From Acanthochromis polyacanthus (lineage: Eukaryota; Chordata; Actinopteri; Pomacentridae): 64,000 nucleotides of DNA. The notes under the pieces are model-generated. The model saw nothing but the letters and a program-made list of their open reading frames with translations. It did no database searches and was not told where the DNA came from. Location of the stretch: positions 547,242 through 611,241 of the forward strand of contig NC_067117.1 in assembly GCF_021347895.1 (NCBI RefSeq), written 5' to 3'. Numbering within the stretch: position 1 is the stretch's first letter; each line of letters begins with the position of its first letter. Below, piece after piece: positions 26,452 through 37,324 of the stretch. A program made the translations under genes and the position numbers.

Positions 26452-27577
26452 CATCCATCCATTCTGTATCCACCGCTTTATCCTCACTAGGGTCATGGGG
26501 GGTGCTGGAGTCTATCCCAGCTGACTCTGGTGAAGGCAGGGGACACCCTGGACAGGTCACCAGTCTGTCACAGGGCTACATATACAGACACACAATCACA
26601 CTCACGTTCAAGATTCAAGAGTTTTTATTGTCACATACTAGAAATTACATGAAGCAATTACTGGCAGTGAAAGGCTTGCGTCTCTCATTCCCAATAACAG
26701 TGCAAAAAGAACACACAACAATCAAGATAAAATAGACATAATAGTATGAAATGTGCAAATGAGGGGTTGTGCAAAATGTTCAGGTTATTTGGAGTTTAAA
26801 AGTCTTATGGGCTGGGGGATGAAACTGTCTCTGAGCCTGCTGGTGTGGGCACCGATGCTGTGGTACCGACGGCCAGAAGGCAGCAGGCAGAACAGTTTGT
26901 GGCTGGGGTGGTGAGAGTCCCTAATGATCTGGGTGTAGAGCTCCTCCATGGATGGCAGCATTGTCCTGGTGCTGTGCAGTCTTCACCACCCTCTGTAGAG
27001 CCTTATGGTTGAGGGCGGTGCAACTGCCGTACCAGGAGGTGATGCAGCCAGTCAGGATACTTTCTATGGTGCACCTGTAGAAGCTGCAGAAGATTCTGGA
27101 GTCCATGTTGAGCCTCCGCAGCCTGCGGAGGAAGAAGAGCCGCTGTCAGTGTGGTGTGACCAGGACAGGTCCTCACTGATGTGAACCCCGAGGAACCTGA
27201 AGCTGCTGACTCTCTCTACCGTAGTCCCGTTGATGGAGAGGGGGGCATGTTCATCCCTCTGTCTCTTCCTGTAGTCCACTATCAGCTCCTTAGTTTTGCT
27301 GACATTTAGACTGAGGTTGTTGTCCTGACACCAAGATGTCAGGACTCTGACCTCTCTGTACGCCTCACATTCACACCTACGCACAATTTAGAGTGAGCAA
27401 TTAACCTCAGCATATTTTTGGACTGTGGGAGGAAGCCGGAGTACCCGGAGAAAACCCACGCATGCACAGGGAGAACATGCAAACTCCATGCAGAAAGATC
27501 CCAGGCCGGGATTTGAACCGGGGATCTTCTTGCTGCAAGGCGAAAGTGCTAACCACTACTCCACTGTGCAGCCCTAT
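26452..27577. mobile_element. Dispersed teleost repeat split by a Rex1-like LINE
   Basis: The left part (26452-26610; CTATCCCAGCTGACTCTGG, CACCCTGGACAGGTCACCAG) and right part (27364-27577; GACTGTGGGAGGAAGCCGGA, GGGAGAACATGCAAACTCC) belong to one dispersed family, which I recognise as very common in fish. A LINE fragment is inserted between them. A reverse-orientation relative lies at 42066-42318. Confidence 0.8.
26611..27363 (-). mobile_element. 5'-truncated Rex1-like LINE fragment
   Basis: The minus strand encodes the end of an RT ORF: VLTSWCQDNNLSLNVSKTKE, VSSFRFLGVHISEDLSWS, then a frame change and TIESILTGCITSWYGSC. The 3' end reads ACAATAAAAACTCTTGAATC, as expected for this group. It is flanked by CTCACGTTCA (26601-26610) and CTCACATTCA (27364-27373), a probable 10-bp target-site duplication with one mismatch. 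Confidence 0.8.
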
Positions 27578-27634
27578 GCCATCAACAGTTCGGACAATTT
27601 CGTCATATTCTGGTCGGACGGTCGTTCTTTCTAT

Positions 27635-27774
27635 CCAATCACAGCACTGGTTCCTGCCTATCAGCGCCGATCATTGGCCAGTAGGAGTTTGTTTTTAAAA
27701 ATCGAACGCTGATTGGCTGCGTATTTGAGGAAGCGTCGGTTTAAACCGGGGGGCGGCAGCGAGCTCAGTTTGAA
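27635..27774 (+). promoter_or_regulatory. UBE2C promoter: three CCAAT boxes and a CHR-like element
   Basis: CCAAT-box sequences at 27635-27639 (CCAAT), 27673-27677 (ATTGG) and 27712-27716 (ATTGG) are spaced 38 and 39 bp apart. TTTGAA at 27769-27774 fits the CHR consensus. This is the arrangement known for G2/M genes bound by NF-Y and DREAM/MMB, of which UBE2C is one. A noncoding first exon ends at the donor 27830 (CCCG|gtgagt). Confidence 0.6.
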
Positions 27775-28109
27775 TCCGAGAGACCGCAGCTCTACGCGGA
27801 CGGCTAACGGACTGACACACCGACACCCGGTGAGTCCCGGTGAATCAGAGAAACACCTGCCGTGTTTACCTGATTGTTTCCTCTGTGGTTTGAATGTTAG
27901 CAGGCAAACAACGAAGCTAACCGTCAGTTAGCCGCGAAGCTAACGGCAACAACGCTGCTGCCGTTAGCATCAAGCTAACGAGCCGATTTACCTGATAACT
28001 GACGGTTCAGCCCTGGTACCACCGTTGTGTTTAGCCCAGTTCTACCGCTGTGTTTAACCCGGTACCACCACTGTCCTGTGTTCCAGCAGGAACCGGACCG
28101 TCAGCACTC

Positions 28110-29320
28110 ATGGCCTCCCAGAACATGGACCCTGCAGCGGCGACAGCTTCCTCCACAGCCGCTCTGAAGGGCAGTGAGAGCGGCGGCAGCGCGGCCCGAG
28201 GCTCGGTGTCCAAACGGTGAGACAGACCGGAGCCCTGTCCGGTCCTACATTAGAACCGGTACAGGTGTTGAAGTTCTGTTGTTGCAGATGACGTTTAGCT
28301 GTACAGTAGCAATGAACAGTTAATTTATTGATTAGTTAGCAGCTAATGTGAGATGTTGTTTGTCTGCAGGCTGCAGCAGGAGCTGATGACCCTCATGGTG
28401 AGTTCTCCGTCCTTTCTGTTAGAGTAGAACCTGCTGAGGTTCTCTGATGGCCTCACACTGTTCTCCGCACCAACACTCAAATATGGAGTCAGTGTTGGTG
28501 AGGAGAACATCAGCTATGGGCCTGGAGCTGACGTTCTCCTCACCAACAGTGAACATGGAGTCAGTGTGAGCAGGGAGGGAGCCCTGTGGAGATCACTGCT
28601 CCTTCAGATAGAAGATCAGACACAGAAAGTAACCCTGAAGCATCTACAGACTGAAATGTTTCTGGAGCCGCTGTGATCCATGACATCACTGTTGATGTGC
28701 TGATAGAAGTTCAGATGTTGTCAGAACCTGGAGGCGTTCTCCTGACTCACTGCGACTTCCTGCAGATGTCGGGGGATAAGGGGATCTCAGCGTTTCCAGA
28801 ATCAGATAATCTCTTCAAATGGGTCGGAACCATCGATGGAGCTCAGGGGACGGTACGTTCACTGATGGGTTACTTTGTTCTTTGTTTGGTTGATGTGTCC
28901 TACAGAACACGTATGATCAGTGTCTGACATCAGGAGTACTGTGGACAGAGTACTTTTAGAGGTGGAGCTACAGCAGTCAGAAGGTGTGTCTGTCTCACCT
29001 GTGCAGGTGTACGAGGGCCTCCGGTACCGGCTGTCCCTGGACTTCCCGGCTGGTTATCCCTACCAGGCTCCTCGCGTGAAGTTCGTCACTCCGTGTTTCC
29101 ATCCCAACGTGGACAACCAGGGCTTCATCTGCCTGGACATCCTGAAGGACAAGTGGTCGGCCCTGTACGACGTCAGGTCCATCCTGCTGTCCATCCAGAG
29201 CCTGCTGGGAGGTAACAGTATACCCAGTAGAACTAGTGTAACCAGTATGCGTTCAGTAGGGAAGCTCAGATAAGCTGCCACTTGCCAACTTTCACACCAT
29301 GAAAACTCCTGCTACTACTG

Positions 29321-29353
<33 letters not shown>

Positions 29354-31586
29354 GTTAGTACTACTGCTGTAATTTTTGGACTGCTGAGTGCACCTGAATA
29401 TAGGCCACACCCACTAAATTTAAAACGTGAACCTGTCCGTCTATCAGCCTCACCTGTCTGAGCTGCAGGTGTCTGTTGGAACATCCCATATTTACACATA
29501 AAGACTTTTTAAACTTTTAACTAAATAAATGCTTTTCTGGACGGTGCCACTGAGTCTGGAACTGAACCAGAGAGGATTTTACTTTTAAAAAAGACAAAAA
29601 CAGCAAAAGTCAGACAAAAATATTACAAAACAGAGAGACAAAATGGGACACAAAACGGCAAAAGTCTGACAAAAAAATAACAATGTTACAAAAATTTGAC
29701 ACAAACGAGGAACAAAATGACAAATGAGAAAAGTTACAAAGCGCCAAGAAATGGACAAAGGACAAAATGCACACGCCACTGACACGCCAGTTTGTGCAGA
29801 AATGACTCCTGTAAACTGTGTTCATGGTCCGTCTGCAGCGCGTCTACCACAGCGCTGAACCAGAGTAGAGGTTCTCCTCATTTTCTCTTCAGCTTTAATT
29901 TCACACCATGATGGTTGATAACCCGTTACCATGGTGACCTCAGTGATGAATCTATAAATGTCTGCATTTCTGAGCTTCTGCTGCTGGGAGCTCCTGGTCT
30001 TCTCTCTGTCTCTGTCCATGGAGTTAGAAACATGTGGAGGTGAATGACAGGAAATGTTCCACACGTAGCTCACAGACAGAGCAAACATAGAACACGCTTC
30101 ACGCTGCCTCTCATGGATCATTGATGCTCAGCTAACTGCAGAGCGGCCTTTAGCTTTAAAGCTGCATCTTCTTCATCCATGCTGAGGGTGCGTTAAGAAA
30201 ACAAAAAGACTGATCTGAAGAATTTAGTTTGATTTAATGGGAGCAGTTTGATTCTGATGAGACGAGGCTAAAGGTGTTAGCGGCATGAAGCTCACCGTAA
30301 AAATCTACAAAATAGCTGCAGGGTTCAAAGCGTGAGGAAAAAGTAGCTGCTTAAAGTCCAGAAATGATGGTACTACTGCTAGTTTGAAGTACAGTTCCAT
30401 CAGGAACATTCACTGAATACAGATATCAGAGTTCTCCGAATAAAAGAGTAAAAGTAGCTGACCCTCTAGAACCAGAACCTCCTCCTAGTTCTGGTTCTCC
30501 AGGACCATCTGAGACCAGAACATTCAGAGTGCCAGGTTGAACTGCACACAGTGTTTCCTCAGAGACTGAGAGGAAAACCAATAAATAAGCAGGCTGATGG
30601 AGATCATCCAGCATGGAGGAACATCTACTGATGAGCAGAAACATGGAGACAAGAAGTTTAATTTATGATCTACTTTACATCTGAAAACAAATCTCAGAGT
30701 GCTACAAATATTTTTATCCACATTTCTTACATCTCTTTACTCTTTTTTTTTTAAAATTTTATCTGAACTTGCACCAAGAGCTCCATAGAAAGTTCCTTGT
30801 AAGTGTAAAACCGATTCTGATTCTGAAACAAAAACAAACGATAGAAATGCATCAGATTAAGAAAACACTTTAAAATATAGAAAAAACAACATGAAAAGAT
30901 AGAAAAACATGTAGAGGATGAGGAGATGGTAGGAGCTTCAGGAGGAACCAGCTGGAGGTTCTGGAAATGTTTCTAGAAACGTCTTCCAATTTCTCCTGAA
31001 GCTTCTACAACTACCAGGACCTGGATGACTGAGAACCTCCACAGGATGAGGAGACCACAGTTCAGGTTTAACATCTGAGGAGACGTGGTGGATGTGATGG
31101 TTCCTTCATGGTTCTGTGGTTCCACACGGACTCGTTCTCTGCATTTAACTTCTGACTCCGTTTCCTCTCCAGAACCCAACAATGAGAGTCCACTGAACAC
31201 GGCCGCAGCAGAACTCTGGGAGAACCAGGAAGGTGAGAACCTGTTAGAACAGAGGAGATCATCCAGCATGGTGGAACATCATCTACAGATGAGTAGAGAG
31301 GAAACATGGAGATGGAAAACATCTACAGGATGAGGAGATGGTAGGAGCTTCAGGAGAAACCAATGGTAAGTTCTAGAAAGGTCTTCCAGAACTTACCATT
31401 GGTTCCTCTTGAAGCTCCTACCATGTCCAGGACCTGGATGTTTGAGAACCTCCACAGAAGTCTGAGGGGACAGCGTTGGTCCACATGGGTTCTGGTTTTG
31501 TGAGGGGCTGATGGAGTTGTAGTTCTAACTGCTGCTCGTCTCTTTCAGCCTTTAAAGCTCATCTACACTCGACCTTCCAGAAGTGA
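28110..31586 (+). CDS. ube2c: UBE2C (UbcH10), E2 ubiquitin-conjugating enzyme of the APC/C
   Basis: UBE2C starts ubiquitin chains on anaphase-promoting-complex substrates such as cyclin B and securin, and so drives mitotic exit. Exons: 28110-28216, 28370-28397, 28766-28852, 29007-29211, 31173-31232, 31549-31586. They total 525 nt, 174 aa (human 179). The UBC fold shows the HPN tripeptide at residues about 106-108 and the active Cys at about 116 in [19 protein letters not shown]. The E2 C-terminus ELWENQE...AFKAHLH is in the last two exons. The N-terminal extension is short and rich in Ala, Ser and Gly. A noncoding exon precedes it (donor 27830). The intron 29212-31172 carries hairpin-rich repeats and part of a dispersed element. 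Confidence 0.96.
29366..29540. mobile_element. Dispersed element copy (TIR-like end) in UBE2C intron
   Basis: GTAATTTTTGGACTGCTGAG and following sequence match the reverse complement of 45580-45716, which ends in AATAGTCCAGAAATTACGGT. They are therefore two copies of one family in opposite orientations. The superfamily cannot be settled here. An (ATT)n run lies just before it at 29320-29352. Confidence 0.65.
29580..29790. repeat. A-rich GACAAAA-type low-complexity repeat
   Basis: Irregular repetition of GACAAAAA, TTACAAAA and GACACAAAACG-like words. A related tract lies at 33245-33480. It encodes only spurious frames. Confidence 0.7.
31340..31422. repeat. Inverted repeat (35-bp arms) in last UBE2C introns
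   Basis: Arms 31340-31374 and 31388-31422 pair at 33 of 35 positions with a 13-base loop. Related but less perfect sequence occurs at 30915-31020, so this is a small local repeat family. Confidence 0.85.
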
Positions 31587-31659
31587 AGCAGCTCCACGTT
31601 TCTTCTTCTGTTTGTCTTCTGTGTTTGTACAATATTTTTATGTCTGTTCATCTCCTGTT

Positions 31660-31665
31660 AATAAA
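31660..31665 (+). promoter_or_regulatory. UBE2C polyadenylation signal AATAAA
   Basis: AATAAA 74 bases after the UBE2C stop. Confidence 0.85.
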
Positions 31666-33639
31666 GTTCTTAATTCAGTAAAATACAAACCTGGTGGTCA
31701 GACTGAATCCTGATTCGTCGTTGGTTATTTCTGGAGTTGGACCAGGACGTACACCACTCATGATCAAAGCGCTTTGCAGAAGTCTGAGGGCGTTTCCATG
31801 GTGACCAGTGTGCTGTCTGATAGCCTCAACATGCTCCAGTCTGCCGGAACTTTACATGTATGATTAGTCAGGCCTTCATCACATACCAGCGCCACCTGGT
31901 GGACATGGTTGGATTGACCTGTTTGTTTTTAGTGCCCACTGTGAACTGATTGATATAAAAGGACAGATTAAGTTTATTCTTCTTTCTGCTCCCTTTCACT
32001 AGTTTGGAGACTTGTTTCTGTATTGAAGTGTTTTCTTTTGTCAGTTAAATCAAAAGAATGAAATCACGTGAACATGTGCAGCAGACGGATCAGTTCAGGA
32101 CAAGTCATTAAATATTGATCAGCTGAGGTTCAGACATTCAATGATGCGAAGAAGTTTCTGGAGCTTTTAATTTTTTTTTTTAAATTATTTGTTTTGCCTT
32201 TTTATTGTGATAGTCTCAGTGAAGACTGACAGGAAATGGGGAGAAGACGTGCAGCAAAGGGCTGTGGACGGGAATCGAACCCGAGCCGCTGTGTCAGATG
32301 ACCTGTACGGGCGCCCTGTAGGTCTTAGTTTTAAATGTTCGTCAAACCGATCAGATGTGATCAATACCTGAGGAGATGAACTTCTGTGCAATAGTCAGAG
32401 CTGTTCTTTGGCATTTGGTCTTTATGGAAAGAATTCATGTTTTCACATTGATTTCACAGTCAAGGTGTTCAAAATCAGACTTCTGGTTGTTAAAATTATT
32501 CATCGATTTCCATTGATGACAGCAGGAGGATCAATAATAAACAGATAATCAATAAACCAGCAGCAGCTTTACCTTCAGCTGGTCTCTGAGGGTTTAAGTT
32601 CAGCATCCTTTAATCTTTAATGTTTAAATGTAGAAATTAGAACCAGCAGCTTCGTCCTCAGAGCTCTGAGCTGAAGAGAATATTTATCATTATTAATGGT
32701 AATAAATAAGAACTTCCACTGAAATGAAAATAATTCAACGTGTGAAGTTCAACTTTAAAAACCCTCTTAATCAGTGGAGGACAGATTTCATGGTGTTCTA
32801 TTATGGGATGTTTGTCCTGTTGTTGGATCTGTGTTTTCTATAATGATAACGTGCTTTATTTTGTTATTTTATGACGTTACTACAGAGTTCCTCACATCAG
32901 CAGAACTTTAGAATTAAACTCATCTTCACCTGTTCCTGTGAATCTTATTTCCTTCACAGCAGTTTTCATCTGTAACGTTGTTTAATGGAGGCTTTAGATC
33001 AGAGGAGTCCAACTCACCTTAGTCCAGTCTGATCTCCAGTAAAAAAAAAAAAACAGCATAACCTCTAAATAACCACAACTCCTAATGATTATCTTTTTAC
33101 TAAACATCATGAACAACCTGAAATTTATGAAGAAAAATAAGTTCATTTTCATCCACATTCATCCTCAGTTTATCATTTCCACATTACAACTTCCAGATCA
33201 CAGAGTGTCGACAAAGGAACACAACATTTAGTCAGCTGGACCTGAACCATGGAGGATTTACTGTAAAAAAAACCCCAAAAATATTACAAAAAATGAGACA
33301 CAAAACGCCAAGTCAGACAAAAAGACAAAAAATAACAAAATTTTACAAAAATGAGACAGCTGTGAGAGACAAAACGACAAAAAAATACACAAACACAAGC
33401 AAGACAAAAAAAACAAACAAAATATTACAAAAATGAGACATAAAATGACAAATGAACAATCTAGTATTTTACTTTCTGATCCAAACAACTTGTCATGGTC
33501 TAGAAATTATTTTAAATTTATAGTTTTACAAATTTACAATCTGCAGCTAATGTCTTCTCTGGATTGGACCCTCTGGAGGACCGCTTTGGGCCCATGGGCC
33601 TCATGTTGGACACCTCTGGACCAGATCCACGTCCTCCTT
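31666..33639. other. Intergenic between UBE2C and the RGS-binding gene
   Basis: No gene seen. A dispersed-repeat fragment lies at about 32165-32330 (GACAGGAAATGGGGAGAAGA, GGGAATCGAACCCGAGCCGC), which resembles a common fish repeat with a tRNA-like GAATCGAACCC segment. An A-rich GACAAAA tract lies at 33245-33480. The rest is AT-rich unique sequence. Confidence 0.6.
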
Positions 33640-35617
33640 CTAGCCGACACAGCCGAGTCCACAGCACGCCGGCGGGCAACAGGCGGCCATTTTGTTGCCA
33701 TTGGAGACGACCTCGACCTCCATCAGGTCCTCCAGGCTTTCGTCCGGTTCGTCCAGAACACCGCGAGCTTCAGCCCAGGCCGGCTGGGTCGCCTCCACCG
33801 ACCAGAACACCACCGGAACCTGCAGAACACCAACACCTTTAAATGAGACCACCAGGTTCCACCTCCACACCTGCTCCTGTAGAACCTCGTCACGTTCTCT
33901 CACCCTCAGCTGCAGCTCACTCAACAGGGCCTCCAGGCCTGCGATGTGATTGGCCAGATCAGGGCTGGACTCCTCCTCCAAGGTGAGCCACGGCACCTGG
34001 ACCGAAGCCACCCGCGCCGCCACGCCCACCACGCCATCGATGCACCCTGAGGAGACAGACAGGTGAGGCTCAGACAGGTAAGCAGCAGGAGACACTCAGG
34101 TCCTGGTAGATGTTCAATGGTCCTCTGGGACTTTTGGAGGTCCTAGAATTACTTGCAACACTTTTGAAGCTTTTGGTCAAGCAGATTTCAGGAAAGGTTC
34201 TCGGGGTCTTGATGGGGTTCCAGAAGTCCTTCAGCAGTAACAGAAGAAGGTTCACTGATCTGTTGCCAAGTGCAGATATCTTAGAGGAGGTTTCATCCTG
34301 GTAAAGTTTTAACATTTCTTAAAGACCTACTGCAGAAGTCTGGGGGCTTCTTGGGGTACCTGAGAACCTTCTGGGGTCCTTTGAGGAATGTTTGTAGGTC
34401 TTCAAAAAAGTGGAGGTTTTCTTAAAGTAATTTTAGAGGATGTTCTGAGAATGTGAAGCTTTCTCTGACATTCCCTGGTATTCCTCTGGAACTTCATGTG
34501 ATCTTTGAAGGAGTTTTATAGGAGGTTGTTACACTATTTTAAATGTTACAGGAATCTCTGGAAAGGTTCTGAACAGACAACTCTGGGGAACGTCTGTGGC
34601 TCCTTAGAGCAGGTTTAAGGACTTCATGATGATGGTGTTCCTCACGAGGTTCTAGAGCCTTGATTTATTCCCAAGAAGGTTCTAAGGGTTTTTGAGAAGG
34701 CTGCTGGGGTACATGAAGGACTTTTCAGGGATCGTTGAGTACAAGAACATCTAGAACTCCTTCAGAGTGTTACAGAGATGCTTGTGGAGGGTTGAGGATA
34801 TCTGACGATGTACCAGAGACTTCTGTAAGGTTCTAGAGGTCCTTGTGGAGATCCAGGGGGTCTTTGATATAGTTTGAAGGAACTAATTAATAATCTATCT
34901 TGTCCTCAGATGGGATCAGGAGACCCATGTGGAAGATAAGTCTTTGACGGAAGGACGTCTAAGGAGTGTTTTTGGGTCCTTGAAGAACAACTGAAGGCAA
35001 TGACCTCCTGAAAGTCCTGAACCTCTGGGACTTTTAGGATCACGTTCTCTGAAGGAAGGAAACAAAAATAACGGTACGAAGGAAAGGTGTGTCGGCCAAT
35101 CATAGAGCTCCCACAGACAGGAAGTGGGAAGTAACAGCTGACCTGCATTGACCAAAGAGCGTCGATCACAGCGCCGAGTCAGAGGGAACTGACCAATCAG
35201 ATCGCTCGCCCTACGGAGGTCACACAGAAAATTCTCCAATGCCGACAGGAAGAGAACCCACAGACGTTCTGACACCTGTCTGTCCTCCACACCTGAGTGG
35301 GCGGAGTCTGACAGGAGACACAGCAGGCGGCGGGACAGACCTGCAGAGAGACAGGTGAGACAGACAGGTGAGACAGACAGGTGAGACAGACAGGTGAGAC
35401 AGACAGGTGGGTTACCGTTGCAGATACGGTGAGCCAGCGCTCTCGTCTCGTCCATCTCGTCCCGCAGGAAGCTGCCGTCCGCTGAGCTTCCTAATGACGT
35501 CGCCAGTTGCTGGAAGCAGGAAGTGACACGGCTGAGAGCGTCCTGAGCGCGCTCACACTCGCCCTGCTGGCGGCGCCGTGCTGCCAGCTCGTCCACAGAA
35601 CGCCGCCACCGACTCAT
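33640..35617 (-). CDS. R9AP/R7BP-family RGS-binding protein with Cys-rich C-terminus
   Basis: R9AP (RGS9BP) and R7BP anchor R7-type RGS/Gbeta5 complexes to membranes and so speed G-protein shut-off. Minus-strand exons that I read: 35617-35416, 35340-35143, 34046-33904, 33819-33640. They total 723 nt, 240 aa. The frame matches R9AP as I remember it: an N-terminal helical region with SLGSSADGSFLRDEMDETRA, then ERLWVLFLSALENFLCDLRR, then an acidic helix and VPVVFWSVEATQPAWAEARG. R9AP ends in a transmembrane helix. Here the end is instead MAACCPPACCGLGCVG, with five Cys that suggest palmitoylation, as in R7BP. The ATG at 35617 is in frame after an acceptor at 35633-35635. I do not assign a specific ortholog. 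Confidence 0.72.
34100..34900. repeat. Diverged short-repeat tract in intron of the RGS-binding gene
   Basis: Loose repetition of GGTTCT, GGTCCTT and TTCTGGGG words without a fixed period. No exon is recognisable in it. It looks like an old decayed minisatellite. Confidence 0.4.
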
Positions 35618-35635
35618 GATGTCACTGTCCACCTG

Positions 35636-37320
35636 AAGGGGGAGGAGTCAGCGGACTGAAGTCACATGACAGATGACAAGCTGTTTCTTGACCAATCAGA
35701 GCTTGTTCTCTCTGTATGGTGATGTTGTTGAATACTACAGATGACCTGTTCCAGTTTAAAGCCAATCAAATGCATTGATTGATTATCTATAATATCTTTG
35801 ATCTGCACAGTGACAGACTGGATATGATCATTAAAGTCACTTGATCGATCACTCAATCAATAATCTATTTACAGACAAAGTTCTAAAAACTAAAACAGTT
35901 CATGAATGGAGCCGATCAGTGAAGCAAAGATCAATAAAAACATCATCAATAACTTTTCATCAGGAGATGTTCCACACAAGAACCTCCAAATAAAGCTTCA
36001 ACTCCTCGTTTTCACCTGGAGAACATTTACCTGGTGACAACCCAAGGAAAGCTGCTCCTTCTGTAGGAACTCAGAGGAGAACTAACAAAACCAACTGTAG
36101 AGAACCAACTATGGAGAACCCCCGCCTTCATCATAGAGGCTCGCTGAGGTTTTTACCTGAATGAAAGTCGCTAATGGAGGATAAAGGTGTGCTGTCTAAA
36201 GGTGTACTACCTGCTGCTGCTTCCATCCACCTTCTTCTTCTTTGTGATGCTGCAGCGTCATTCAGGTTTCTATAAACACTCCTGTTCTGCGGTTCTCCGG
36301 GGAACGTCAGTGTTTCTGATTAACGCTGAGACGCCAGCTGAGTCCTCTCAGGTCCCTGGAGAACCTTCTGTAACCTCTTCTCTGGAACACCGGATGCTGA
36401 AGACTCACCTGTGCAGGTAGACTGCGGTATTTATAGACAGGAGGACTGAATCAGGTGTTTCTCTCATCTTTTCCATCCTGGAATAAAATCATCAGTTTCA
36501 CATCAGAGACACGCGAAGCTCGACTGAAAATAACCTTTTGAATCACTCTGGTGTAGCTGTCCCTGTAGTTTCAGTCCTTGTGCTAAGCTAGGCTAACACT
36601 TTCCTCTGGTTTCCGCTGAGCCAATGAGACAATTTCCAGGTGATGACATGACAGAAACAGCCTGTAAGTCGTCGTTCTCCTCTCTCTGTTGCACATTTAT
36701 TGACTTCAGGGACAAACCGGGAACATGTATGGAACATTTATTTTAAATATGGTTTGAAGTGAGAGATGACCACAGAGCTGCAGGTCATGCAGGTTACAGA
36801 AGATAGACCACGCCCCCAAACACCATCACAGACTGTTCAAACACCTTTTATCTGAGGACAAACATATGATACAGTTCCACGTGTTTACAACATGATAACC
36901 GAGTTACTTAGAACGTGTTAATCCCAACATGGTAGTAGTTTGTTTAGAACATGGATAGATCGTCATATTTACAATCTGTCTCAGCTTTAGTGTCCAGAGA
37001 CAGACGTTTCCTCTGATTGACCGACAGTGTCCTTTAATGTCAGGTGGTGATCAGCTGACAATCAGCTGCAAAAATCTCCTGTGGTGATGATGTCATCACC
37101 TGGTCCTGCTCTGATTGGCTGTAGTTTAACAAAGAGGGTGGGGTGCTGGTATTCAGAGGGGGCAGGGTCAGAGTGACGGGTCTACAGGTGAGTGTTCAGA
37201 TTAGGTTCTGTGTTGGTTCTGATGTTCTACTGACCTTTCATTGTTCTGTTGTTTCTTTGTGGTTGTTATGCTGTTGCTATGGCTACATTGTGTGTTTTTA
37301 TTGTTGCGGCAGCACGTCAA
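35636..37320. other. Intergenic, upstream of RGS-binding gene and 3' of RNF182-like gene
   Basis: No further coding exon seen. 36560-36690 contains a GCTAAGCTAGGCTAA dispersed-repeat piece, then about 70 bases (GAGCCAATGAGAC, ACATGACAGAAACAGCCTGT) that recur at 41627-41690. 3' UTR sequence of the RNF182-like gene is expected around 37,000-38,490. Confidence 0.5.
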
Positions 37321-37324
37321 GACA

